Part shown: positions 1 to 5,270 of the stretch, piece after piece
How positions within the stretch are numbered: position 1 is the first letter of the stretch
Layout of the letters: each line of letters starts with the position of its first letter
DNA from: Bacteroidota bacterium
GTDB lineage: Bacteria > Bacteroidota > Bacteroidia > J057
DNA length: 5,270 bases
Assembly (NCBI GenBank): GCA_003696875.1
Contig: RFHL01000824.1
Location: 1-5,270 of the forward strand
Direction of reading: 5' to 3'
Notes under the pieces: generated by a model
What the model was told of the DNA's origin: nothing
Seen by the model: the letters and a program-made list of their open reading frames with translations, nothing else
Database searches by the model: none
Position numbers and translations under genes: made by a program

Positions 1-8
1 AGCATACG

Positions 9-32
9 CCCCCATCAATGGATTGACAGGGG
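9..32. terminator. Weak hairpin downstream of the cold-shock gene
   Basis: An imperfect hairpin is formed by CCCC (10-13) with GGGG (29-32) and TCAA (15-18) with TTGA (23-26), around a TGGA loop and small internal bulges. It begins about 50 nt past the stop of the cold-shock gene, so it could end that transcript. It has no T-tract on the gene's strand, so this is only a candidate. Confidence 0.25.
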
Positions 33-83
33 TATCAAAATATTCAAGAAAACTAAACTGGATGAAGGAAACAGAGGCCTAAG

Positions 84-518
84 CTACCGTAGCTTGACCT
101 CGACCGCTACGGGACCCTTGGGGCCATTGCCCATTTCGTACTGCACCTGATTGCCCTCGATGATGGGCTCAATCAGGTTTTTGGCGTGGACAAAAAGGCT
201 CTGACCCGACACATCGTCAAGGATAAATCCATACCCTTTTTCCTCATTGAAAAACTTGACCCGGCCGGTGTGTAAGCTTTCCTCTGCCTCCAGTTCCTCG
301 TCCTTGGGAACAGAGACGCGTATGTCTTCGAGTCGAATCTTCGTTTTGGCCTTGGGATCAGGCGGGGTCTCGGTAAAGTGGCCAAATTCGTCGACATACA
401 TAATGTCGCTGGTCTGGGTCAGCTCGCCGGATTTTTTCAGTTCCCGCCGGGCAGCTTTGGCTTCTTTCTTTCTTCTTTTCTTCTTTTCTCGTTCTTTTTT
501 GCTGAAGGTGTCTGCCAT
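84..518 (-). CDS. Cold-shock-domain protein with lysine-rich N-terminal tail
   Basis: This 144-residue cytosolic nucleic-acid-binding protein probably acts as an RNA chaperone. Residues about 83-144 form one cold-shock domain, with RNP1-like KGYGFI (94-99), RNP2-like LFVHA (108-112) and a GPKGPVAVEV end typical of the fold. Residues 7-31 are almost all Lys, Arg, Glu and Ala, a charged and probably helical tail. A linker with DEFGHFTETPPDPK (43-56) follows. This tail-linker-CSD layout is familiar from Bacteroidota cold-shock proteins and is about twice the size of CspA. I chose the ATG at 518 because the charged tail begins there; the frame stays open to a TTG at 575, but those extra residues resemble nothing and cross the upstream hairpin. 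There is no Shine-Dalgarno sequence. The gene ends in TAG. The domain call is firm; the physiological role (cold, growth phase or general) is inferred. Confidence 0.93.
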   Translation of the reverse strand: MADTFSKKEREKKKRRKKEAKAARRELKKSGELTQTSDIMYVDEFGHFTETPPDPKAKTKIRLEDIRVSVPKDEELEAEESLHTGRVKFFNEEKGYGFILDDVSGQSLFVHAKNLIEPIIEGNQVQYEMGNGPKGPVAVEVKLR

Positions 519-538
519 TAAGCAATCTGATTTTAAGG

Positions 539-577
539 AAAAAAAAAACGCTTGCTTACCGTTTTCGACAGGCAAGC
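539..577 (-). terminator. Hairpin plus T10 tract upstream of the cold-shock gene
   Basis: Read on the - strand, GCTTGC (577-572) can pair with GCAAGC (555-550). A G and ten consecutive T (548-539) follow. This is intrinsic-terminator geometry, though the stem is only 6 bp and the loop 16 nt. An alternative pairing, CTTGCC with GGTAAG (576-571 with 560-555, one G-T pair), uses the same bases. The structure lies 21-59 nt before the cold-shock start codon. It could end transcripts from the decayed gene upstream, or act in the cold-shock leader. Confidence 0.4.
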
Positions 578-720
578 TTGCTGTGAATTTTCCAAGATAC
601 GAAAAAACGGGTACTTATGAAAAATCGGCACCAATTGACTACGCCTCCCATCCCAGAATGTCCGAACATAGGAAAAACGCTTATCTTTTGACCTGCCTGT
701 CATTACTACGACTACGCCCA

Positions 721-795
721 ATGAAGAAACGCCTCTCCCTGCTATGGCTCTGCCTGGCCCTCACCGCCACAGCCCAAACCGACGATGCCGCCTAG
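721..795 (+). pseudogene. Orphan signal-peptide start of a lost secreted protein
   Basis: This 24-codon ORF encodes a textbook Sec signal peptide and little else: basic MKKR, hydrophobic core LSLLWLCLALTA, cleavage site TATAQ with signal peptidase cutting before Gln, then TDDAA and TAG at 793-795. An Ala-Gln cleavage site is common in Bacteroidota secreted proteins, and the small secreted protein and the porin in this window have it too. No mature domain follows in any + frame. The last 54 bp overlap the 3' end of the PKD-CBM6 remnant on the other strand. I read it as the 5' stump of a secreted-protein gene cut by a rearrangement near 790-815. It could also be a chance ORF opposite the Gly-rich tail of that remnant, since it is very short. 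Confidence 0.4.
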
Positions 796-1632
796 CGTGC
801 CCGCTAGATTACCTCCCCCAAAGTAAAAGCGCAGAACCTGAGAGCCCACATTGAGGCTGATCCCCGAAACAGTGACGGTGTCATACACCTGCCCGCCACC
901 TGTACCCGCAAAAACGGGCAATTCGCCCAGATCGGTAAAGGTCCCGTCTTGCTCTTCCCGCTGAATAAGCAGAGGGCCATCACTCCCGGGGCTGGAAGCA
1001 ACCACAAAGTTGAAGTCGTAGGTCTCAGCCGCCAGCACATCCACGGTATACTCCCCCCACTCATCGGCATTGGCGTAGCCGATGTTGGTTCCCGCCCCCA
1101 CTTCGATGTCGATGCCGTCATCATCCCGGTACTCGGGGCTGCCGGCCGTGACGGCCTTGTTTTCTTCTTCGATATCATGATAGGCGACGCCCTCGCCTCC
1201 CAGGTTGTAATTTTCTGCCTCGATGGTCCCGGGCAGAATGACGGGCGCGCCCAGATGGGGATACTGGGGGATATCTGTCCCTTCCACCTCAATGGTGAAG
1301 GTCATTTCTTCGGAGGTGTTGTCAACAAAGGTGATCAGCAGGGTCGCTTCGTAGGTCCCCCCGAAGTCATAGGTCACCGTGACGTTCTCGGCGATAGAGC
1401 TCTCAGGCGTCCCCCCGGGAAATTCCCATAGCCGAGTCTGTACTTGGGTCGAATTATCGGTAAAGGTCACCGATTCGCCGGTGAGAATAGAGGTACTCGA
1501 GGCCGTAGCCACCAGCTACCCCTTCTCAAACAGCTCGACCACCCGTGGCTCCTGCTAATAAGAGGAGACAAAGAAAAGGGCCAGCATAAGCAGCCACCCA
1601 CTGGTGGCCGATAGGTAGTTGTAGCGAGTCAT
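742..1632 (-). pseudogene. PKD-CBM6 secreted protein gene, interrupted and truncated
   Basis: Reading from the ATG at 1632 gives a signal peptide (MTRYNYLSATSGWLLMLAL, then FFVSSY; codons 1-25). TAG follows at codon 26 (1557-1555), then QEPRVVELFEKG, then a second TAG at codon 39 (1518-1516), and then a long open frame to 742. Codons about 41-117 are a PKD domain (SVTFTDNST, LWEFPGGTP, VTYDFGGTYEATL). Codons about 130-282 are a CBM6-type carbohydrate-binding module (IEAENYN, GIDIEVGAGTNIGY, ADEWGEYTVDV, LRFYFGGGN). Intact relatives would be exported and bind polysaccharide, often attached to a glycoside hydrolase; no catalytic domain is present here. The final CBM6 strand, usually about FNLxxFxF, is replaced by Gly-rich sequence ending GEGQAEP. 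With two nonsense codons and a lost 3' end, this is most likely a decaying gene. A GTG at 1512 could start the 256-residue body, but without export that makes little sense. Confidence 0.75.
792..807. repeat. 16-bp palindrome at the junction of two broken genes
   Basis: CTAGCG (792-797), spacer TGCC, CGCTAG (802-807) form a perfect 6-bp inverted repeat. It includes the TAG that closes the + strand signal-peptide ORF. It sits where the CBM6 sequence of the opposite gene stops matching the fold, so it marks the probable breakpoint. Whether it caused the break cannot be told from one sequence. Confidence 0.5.
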
Positions 1633-1667
1633 AGCTTTGCGGTTGATAAATGGTTCATCGCAAAGCT
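1633..1667 (-). promoter_or_regulatory. Leader hairpin abutting the PKD-CBM6 start codon
   Basis: AGCTTTGCG (1633-1641) and CGCAAAGCT (1659-1667) are a perfect 9-bp inverted repeat around a 17-nt loop. On the - strand the hairpin ends at the base before the ATG at 1632, so in mRNA it would cover the ribosome landing site. A nine-codon ORF, MNHLSTAKL (1658-1629), begins at the inner edge of the loop, and its TGA overlaps that start as ATGA. The structure is clear; a control role is inferred and may be obsolete, because the gene is broken. Confidence 0.45.
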
Positions 1668-1680
1668 TTGTACTTCATTT

Positions 1681-1720
1681 GTCCCAAGAGGGGGAGAAAA
1701 GTCCCTCAAAGGGGGGCTAA
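1681..1720. repeat. Imperfect direct repeat, two 20-bp G-rich units
   Basis: The units at 1681-1700 and 1701-1720 both start GTCCC and carry a run of five or six G around positions 10-16. The middle of the unit diverges. Each unit could fold weakly through CCC and GGG. Similar short CCC/GGG motifs turn up between genes in Bacteroidota, so this may be a minor dispersed repeat rather than a regulatory site. Confidence 0.4.
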
Positions 1721-1779
1721 ATATGCGCTTTTGCCTTCCTCCCTTTCCTGGCCGGAAAACAACCCGGTTTTGCAAGGGG

Positions 1780-1803
1780 TCGTATCCAGGCTCGTATCCC
1801 GGA
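1780..1803. repeat. Tandem 12-bp repeat, two copies
   Basis: TCGTATCCAGGC (1780-1791) is followed directly by TCGTATCCCGGA (1792-1803), matching at 10 of 12 positions. It is a small local duplication with no assigned function. Confidence 0.5.
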
Positions 1804-1941
1804 GGCGACAGATACCCGGACCACCCCAGGGCGATCATTCACCCCCAAACCTTACCTCACTGCCAAACCATTTCATTTTTCTTCGGGTTTCTCCGGAAGA
1901 AAGCCGTATGTTACGTTGTTACTACTCGCAACTCGCATCCC

Positions 1942-2280
1942 ATGACTGTATTCATTCGCATACTGGTGTTGGGCTTATTTTTTCTGGGTAGCACCTCGCT
2001 GGCGCAACCCACCTCTCCCCAACTGCGAAAGCTGAAAAACCCCAAACACCAGCAACACGCCCAGCGGGTCAAAGCCCTCGTGTCGGCGGAAACAGAGGCC
2101 AAAGAGATCGAGACGGCCCTCCATCCCGACAAGTCGGTCTATATCCTGCGGGTCCGGCGAAATAAAAATCGCCAGGACCACCGTAATTTCACCCCCGCCG
2201 AGCCCGACGGCCCGGAGGATCTAAAGGAATTCTACTATCAAAGCCGCCAGCAAGCGCGTCGCCTCAAATACCCAAAATGA
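1942..2280 (+). CDS. Small secreted protein of unknown function
   Basis: This is a 112-residue protein I do not recognise. It starts with a clear Sec signal peptide (MTVFIRILVLGLFFLGSTSLA), with likely cleavage before Gln22. No lipobox cysteine is seen, so it should be periplasmic or secreted and not a lipoprotein. The mature part, about 91 residues, is hydrophilic and strongly basic: LRKLKNPKHQQHAQRVKAL, then an acidic stretch (SAETEAKEIETAL), then the Arg/Lys-rich VYILRVRRNKNRQDHR, and a C-terminal YYQSRQQARRLKYPK. It has no cysteine. The ATG at 1942 was chosen because the signal peptide begins there; the frame is open further upstream but codes for Pro/Gly-rich non-protein-like sequence. 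There is no Shine-Dalgarno sequence. It converges on the porin gene, and a hairpin begins directly after its TGA. The signal peptide supports a real gene; its function is unknown. Confidence 0.75.
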   Translation: MTVFIRILVLGLFFLGSTSLAQPTSPQLRKLKNPKHQQHAQRVKALVSAETEAKEIETALHPDKSVYILRVRRNKNRQDHRNFTPAEPDGPEDLKEFYYQSRQQARRLKYPK

Positions 2281-2303
2281 GCTGCTTCCCCGGTGGAAGC
2301 AGC
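2281..2303. terminator. Hairpin terminator between convergent genes
   Basis: GCTGCTTCC (2281-2289) and GGAAGCAGC (2295-2303) form a perfect 9-bp stem with a 5-nt loop. The stem starts at the base after the TGA of the small secreted protein and lies 31 nt past the porin stop. On the - strand it is followed by TCATTTTGGG, a weak T-tract; on the + strand there is none. It probably serves both convergent genes and suits porin transcripts better. A palindrome CCCATATGGG (2303-2312) adjoins it. Confidence 0.7.
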
Positions 2304-2334
2304 CCATATGGGACTTTGGAACCGCGGAAACAGA

Positions 2335-3405
2335 TCAAAAGGCGTAGACCGCCCCGAGCAATACCTGCCCCGCAGTGGGACTGGGGGCTCCGCTGCTATC
2401 CAGAAACAGCTCGGTGCTGCCGACATCAAAGCGGATTTCAGGGATAAAGATCAAATCTCCGCCACCGATGTTGCCCGACAGGGTGATGGCCTGAACGTTC
2501 CCGGACTCATTTAGCCCGAGGGCATTGCCCGGCCCATCGACGGAGAAGTACTCATACCGCAGCCCGATCGCGGCGGCACTCGTCACGGCATAGTTGAGGT
2601 AGAGCGCTGCCCCGGCAAAGGAGGTCGCCGTATCCGCGCCATTGTTGTAGTTGGCGGCATTGAGGCCGACCATCAGGGCGTCATTGATCTGATAGGTCGT
2701 GGTCAGATCCATTTCGGTGCCATCGGCCTTGCCGGTGATGAAGTTGAAATAGGCATCCCAACCGTCCACCAGGGACAGCGACAACTGGGCGCCGATGCTG
2801 GTCGGGCCGATCTCCGGATCAGCGGTATACACATTCCAGGGGTTAAAGGCCCCTACCATAAGGCCGATTTTCTCCGTGAGGGCCACATCCAGCTTGACCC
2901 CGGCATTTTGGAAGGGGCCATTGGTAAAGAGATAGGAGGTGGAATAGTTGAAGTTGCCGGTGGGAGAAATGATTTCATACCCGACAAAGGTTCCCATATA
3001 CCCGCCGGTGATGGTCAGTTTTTCCGTCAGGGCATAGGAGACATAGAGGTTCTGGATGCGCGGGGCAAAGGCCGCCACATCAATCGCCCCCTCCCCCTCG
3101 CCGATGGTCCCCAGCAGGGGCGCCGGCCCGGCCGACCCGGCATTGCGCGGGCCAAAGGCAATTTCTCCCTTAAATGAGGCCTTACCACTGGATTTTTCGA
3201 AGGCCAGGTCCAGCATCCCGATGGAGAGGGAATTATGGTCTTCCCCAAAGCTGGTCCCGATATTGGCCTGGCCGGAAAAATCGTATTTGTAATAGGTGTC
3301 GACCGAGCCAGAGATCACCAGCTTGCTTTCTTCTTCCTCCTGCGCCAGCAGGGGAAAGGCAACAAGCATGGAAAGCAGAAGTAGAAAGGAGTGTGTAACT
3401 TTCAT
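2335..3405 (-). CDS. Outer-membrane beta-barrel porin, BBP2/OmpL-like
   Basis: This 356-residue protein should form a beta-barrel pore in the outer membrane. Residues 1-21 are a Sec signal peptide (MKVTHSFLLLLSMLVAFPLLA), cut before QEEEESK. The mature protein opens with VISGSVDTYYKYDF (30-43), the usual first strand of this family. It carries the conserved stretch VGYEIISPTGNFNYSTSYLF (141-160) followed by NGPFQNAGVKL. Alternating hydrophobic strands run to a C-terminal GAVYAF ending in Phe, the signal read by the BAM assembly machinery. These features fit Pfam BBP2 (putative beta-barrel porin-2), and the length is normal. It lies 268 bp downstream of amt on the same strand. A porin next to an ammonium channel, an arrangement I recall from other Bacteroidota, suggests a part in small-nutrient uptake. 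The substrate cannot be read from the sequence. Confidence 0.88.
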   Translation of the reverse strand: MKVTHSFLLLLSMLVAFPLLAQEEEESKLVISGSVDTYYKYDFSGQANIGTSFGEDHNSLSIGMLDLAFEKSSGKASFKGEIAFGPRNAGSAGPAPLLGTIGEGEGAIDVAAFAPRIQNLYVSYALTEKLTITGGYMGTFVGYEIISPTGNFNYSTSYLFTNGPFQNAGVKLDVALTEKIGLMVGAFNPWNVYTADPEIGPTSIGAQLSLSLVDGWDAYFNFITGKADGTEMDLTTTYQINDALMVGLNAANYNNGADTATSFAGAALYLNYAVTSAAAIGLRYEYFSVDGPGNALGLNESGNVQAITLSGNIGGGDLIFIPEIRFDVGSTELFLDSSGAPSPTAGQVLLGAVYAF

Positions 3406-3454
3406 CGTTTAGATTGTTGACAAAACCAAGGGAAGAAAGAGGAATAGCAGTCCC

Positions 3455-3478
3455 ACCCCGGCAGACATCTTGCGGGGT
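3455..3478 (-). promoter_or_regulatory. Hairpin in the porin upstream region
   Basis: ACCCC (3455-3459) pairs with GGGGT (3474-3478), and GCA (3461-3463) with TGC (3471-3473), leaving one bulged G and a 7-nt loop. On the - strand it is followed by a pyrimidine-rich stretch (CTATTCCTCTTTCTTCCC), and the porin ATG is 50 nt away. It may be part of the porin leader or an attenuator for read-through from amt. Only the fold is seen; the role is inferred. Confidence 0.35.
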
Positions 3479-3589
3479 AATTGATAGGGTGTGGTGGAAC
3501 AGACCAGTAGCCGACAGGGCAGAGTCTAGCCCAGGGGCCTGCAGGGTCGATCGATCAGACCGGTGCGGGCAGCGTTTGGGCAAGCCCGC

Positions 3590-3623
3590 CGCTGGCAGGG
3601 CTCGTCTGAATGCCCTGCCAGCG
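3590..3623 (-). terminator. Perfect 12-bp hairpin downstream of amt
   Basis: CGCTGGCAGGGC (3590-3601) and GCCCTGCCAGCG (3612-3623) form a perfect GC-rich 12-bp stem with a 10-nt loop, 50 nt after the amt stop. No T-tract follows on either strand, so it is not a classic intrinsic terminator. It could protect the amt mRNA 3' end, reduce read-through into the porin gene, or work with Rho. Confidence 0.5.
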
Positions 3624-3673
3624 CCTGACGGCAGATCGCGAGGGGGAGGAGCCGAATGGCTCCCGCCCTGCGG

Positions 3674-5020
3674 CTATTCATCAAAAATGATGGTATAACC
3701 CCGGATGCCATGCTCGTGGCTATCCAGTCCGGAGATTTCGTGCTCTTCGGATACCCGAATCCCAAAGGTGCGCTTCAGCAGGAAGAAAAACAGAAACGCA
3801 CTGCCAAAGGCCGCCAGCCCACACAGGGCCACGCCGGTGAGTTGATAGACAAACTGGGCCAGGCTGGCCTTGGCCCCGAATATGCCTACCGCCAGGGTGC
3901 CCCAAATCCCGCAGGTCAGGTGTACCGAGACGGCGCCCACGCAGTCATCGAGCTTCAAGCGGTCGAGCGAAACCGCCGACAGGACCACCAGGCAACCCGC
4001 CACCAAGCCGATAAACATGGCCGCATAGGGGCTCATCTGGTCGGCTCCGGCGGTGATCCCTACCAGACCCGCGAGGATGCCGTTGAGAACCATCCCCAGG
4101 TCGAGGCGCTTGAAAACAAAATAGGCGGTAAAGAGGGCTCCCATCGCGCCGGCCGCGGCGGCGAGGGAGGTGGTCACCAGAACCAGAGAGGTCGCAGATG
4201 GATCAGCCGACAGGACAGACCCGCCATTAAAGCCAAACCACCCCAGCCAGAGCAAGAATACCCCGATGGTGGCCAAAGGCACACTGGAGCCCGGAAAATC
4301 ATTGATCTTTCCATCTTCGTACTTGCCGATACGCGGGCCTAGCAGGATGACGCCCGCCAGCGCGCCCCATCCCCCCACGGAGTGTACCAGGGTGGACCCG
4401 GCAAAGTCGTAGAAGCCGACCGACTCACCCCCCATAAAGCTCAACTCGGACAAAAAACCTCCGCCCCACTGCCACGAACCGATGATCGGATAGGTGAGCC
4501 CGACGAAGAGAAAGGTAAACACCAGATAACTCGTGATTTTGATCCGCTCGGCTACAGCTCCCGATACAATCGTGGCTGCCGTCGCCGCAAACATCCCCTG
4601 GAACAAGAAATCGGTCCAGTAGGTATAGCCGCCGTCGGCATAGCCCGCTCCCATGCCGCCATCACCCGGATCCAATACGAAGCCGGCAAAGCCCAGAATA
4701 CCATTGAAGTCGCCCGGGTACATCAGGGCAAAACCAAAGAAGGCGTAGGTCAACAGGCCGATCACCGGAGTCAGGGTGTTCTTAAACAAAATGTTGACGG
4801 TGTTTTTCGATTGGGTGAAGCCTGCCTCCACCCCGGCAAAGCCCAGGTGCATGATAAATACCAGGGCGGTACACAACATCATCCACACATTGTTTCCCGT
4901 AAAAATGGCATCCGTGGCCGTAACCTCCATGGAGCCTTGTACGCTCGCGACGGCACTCGCCAGCGAATCGGCCAGTTCGCCCTTTAGAGCGACGGATAGA
5001 GAGTCAAACCTTTCATCCAT
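3674..5020 (-). CDS. amt: Ammonium transporter, Amt/AmtB family
   Basis: This 448-residue inner-membrane channel takes up ammonium; the family forms trimers. It is complete, with about eleven hydrophobic segments starting near residue 43 (NNVWMMLCTALVFIMHLGF). The family signature DFAGSTLVH gives Asp205 and His213, matching E. coli AmtB Asp160 and His168. The second pore histidine is His367 in SVHLTCGIWGTLAVG. The outer Phe gate pair is FQGMF (Phe140 and Phe144). WFGFNGGS (261-268) supplies the second Phe and the Ser of the recruitment site, and Trp185 fits AmtB Trp148. The cytosolic tail (VSEEHEISGLDSHEHG, 423-438) is the conserved segment that in relatives couples subunits and contacts PII proteins. 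No glnK is seen within the window. The ATG at 5020 was chosen; an open extension to 5131 crosses AT-rich DNA and is not family-like. The gene ends in TAG, and the porin gene follows on the same strand. Confidence 0.97.
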   Translation of the reverse strand: MDERFDSLSVALKGELADSLASAVASVQGSMEVTATDAIFTGNNVWMMLCTALVFIMHLGFAGVEAGFTQSKNTVNILFKNTLTPVIGLLTYAFFGFALMYPGDFNGILGFAGFVLDPGDGGMGAGYADGGYTYWTDFLFQGMFAATAATIVSGAVAERIKITSYLVFTFLFVGLTYPIIGSWQWGGGFLSELSFMGGESVGFYDFAGSTLVHSVGGWGALAGVILLGPRIGKYEDGKINDFPGSSVPLATIGVFLLWLGWFGFNGGSVLSADPSATSLVLVTTSLAAAAGAMGALFTAYFVFKRLDLGMVLNGILAGLVGITAGADQMSPYAAMFIGLVAGCLVVLSAVSLDRLKLDDCVGAVSVHLTCGIWGTLAVGIFGAKASLAQFVYQLTGVALCGLAAFGSAFLFFFLLKRTFGIRVSEEHEISGLDSHEHGIRGYTIIFDE

Positions 5021-5270
5021 AGTCTTCGATTTTTGGGGTAAAACAATCCTGCAGACCCTGCCAGGGGACTGTTGAGCCTGCTTGATACTTGAAAAAATTG
5101 TAATCCTAGGACTAATTTCAAGAAAACCCATAAAAAATCAAAGCAATTATTGAAAAATGTTAAAATTTCATATGCAAGACCTCAAGCCCATTTGGGCGCA
5201 AATCGACCCCACGCATTCATCATACTCTCAGGCTCCCGTCCCCTTCTCAAAAACTAAGTCACTAATATTC
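5021..5270. other. AT-rich region upstream of amt
   Basis: This 250-bp stretch holds no supported gene. The part at about 5080-5170 is much richer in A/T than its surroundings and is the likely amt promoter region. I could not find a clean TAnnTTTG box or a sigma-54 GG-N10-GC pair. A - strand frame open from the window edge to a TGA at 5228 (NISDLVFEKGTGA) could be the end of an upstream gene, but at 13 codons this is not distinguishable from chance. Confidence 0.5.
5101..5114. promoter_or_regulatory. Near-perfect palindrome upstream of amt, possible operator
   Basis: TAATCCTAGGACTA is a 14-bp palindrome with one mismatched pair and a perfect TCCTAGGA core. It is centred about 88 bp before the amt start codon, inside the AT-rich block. 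The position and symmetry fit a dimeric regulator site, for example for nitrogen control. I do not recognise the motif, so the regulator is unknown. Confidence 0.35.

Larger units (their letters stand above)
1633..1941. other. Intergenic region between divergent genes
   Basis: This 309-bp region separates the starts of the - strand PKD-CBM6 remnant and the + strand small secreted protein, so promoters for both should lie here. I see no convincing Bacteroidota promoter pair (TTG with TAnnTTTG). It holds the leader hairpin at 1633-1667, a 20-bp imperfect direct repeat at 1681-1720 and a 12-bp tandem repeat at 1780-1803. A short imperfect inverted repeat lies at 1880-1900 (TCTTCGGG and CCGGAAGA, one mismatch). 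Frames open through this region on both strands encode low-complexity Pro/Gly/Arg-rich sequence and do not look like genes. Confidence 0.6.

Noticed and set aside
682..690. TATCTTTTG as a promoter box for the signal-peptide ORF at 721
   Set aside because: It has one extra T compared with TAnnTTTG, and no TTG lies at the expected distance upstream.
742..1632. TAG read through as an amino acid in the PKD-CBM6 gene
   Set aside because: The cold-shock and amt genes both end in TAG at the expected family ends, so TAG acts as a stop in this genome. No recoding element is visible near the two codons.
1629..1838. - strand open frame through the intergenic region, ending at the PKD-CBM6 start
   Set aside because: The translation is Pro/Gly/Arg-rich and comes largely from the G-rich and tandem repeats. 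Only the last nine codons are noted, as a possible leader ORF.
67..2100. A 13-bp word, GGAAACAGAGGCC, found at both 67-79 and 2088-2100
   Set aside because: One shared 13-mer in a window of this size is within chance, and one copy lies inside a coding region.
3656..4987. Long + strand open frames opposite amt (3656-4342 and 4382-4987)
   Set aside because: They lie antisense to a clearly recognised, complete Amt gene, have low-complexity Gln/Gly/Arg-rich translations, and resemble no family. They are by-products of the GC-biased codon use of amt.
5050..5066. Possible sigma-54 promoter on the - strand before amt (TGGCAGGGTCTGC)
   Set aside because: The GG and GC pairs are 8 bp apart where 10 is required, so the promoter geometry fails.
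5200..5270. CTGAGA on the - strand, reminiscent of a TPP riboswitch
   Set aside because: The other conserved TPP element (ACCTGAT-like) and the required helices are absent, and an ammonium channel gene is not a usual TPP target.

Overview
The window looks like chromosomal DNA of a Bacteroidota bacterium, perhaps a moderately high-GC marine type such as the Lewinella/Saprospiria group (the group is a guess). Three things point this way. The cold-shock protein has the lysine-rich N-terminal tail seen in that phylum. The porin is of the BBP2/OmpL-like type. The intact genes have no convincing Shine-Dalgarno sequence in front of their starts. TAG is a normal stop here: the cold-shock gene and amt both end in it.

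Layout from left to right. 84-518 (-) is a cold-shock-domain protein, preceded by a short hairpin and a T10 tract on its own strand. 519-1632 is a region of gene remains. A 24-codon signal-peptide ORF on the + strand (721-795) runs tail to tail into a PKD + CBM6 carbohydrate-binding protein gene on the - strand (742-1632). That gene has two in-frame TAG codons just after its signal peptide and has lost the last strand of its CBM6 fold. 1633-1941 is an intergenic region with small repeats. 1942-2280 (+) is a small secreted protein of unknown function. It converges on the porin gene 2335-3405 (-), with a strong hairpin between them. 3674-5020 (-) is a complete Amt-family ammonium channel. It lies upstream of the porin on the same strand, with 268 bp holding two hairpins between them. 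5021-5270 is the AT-rich upstream region of amt, with a near-perfect 14-bp palindrome.

The functional core is amt plus the outer-membrane porin: an inner-membrane ammonium channel and a possible outer-membrane entry route in the same transcriptional direction. The cold-shock protein and the small secreted protein look unrelated to it. I see no new defence, mobile or RNA-guided system. The least ordinary stretch is 721-1632, where two inward-facing signal-peptide starts flank a broken PKD-CBM6 body. Decay after a rearrangement is the simplest reading. A switchable cassette is a speculative alternative.
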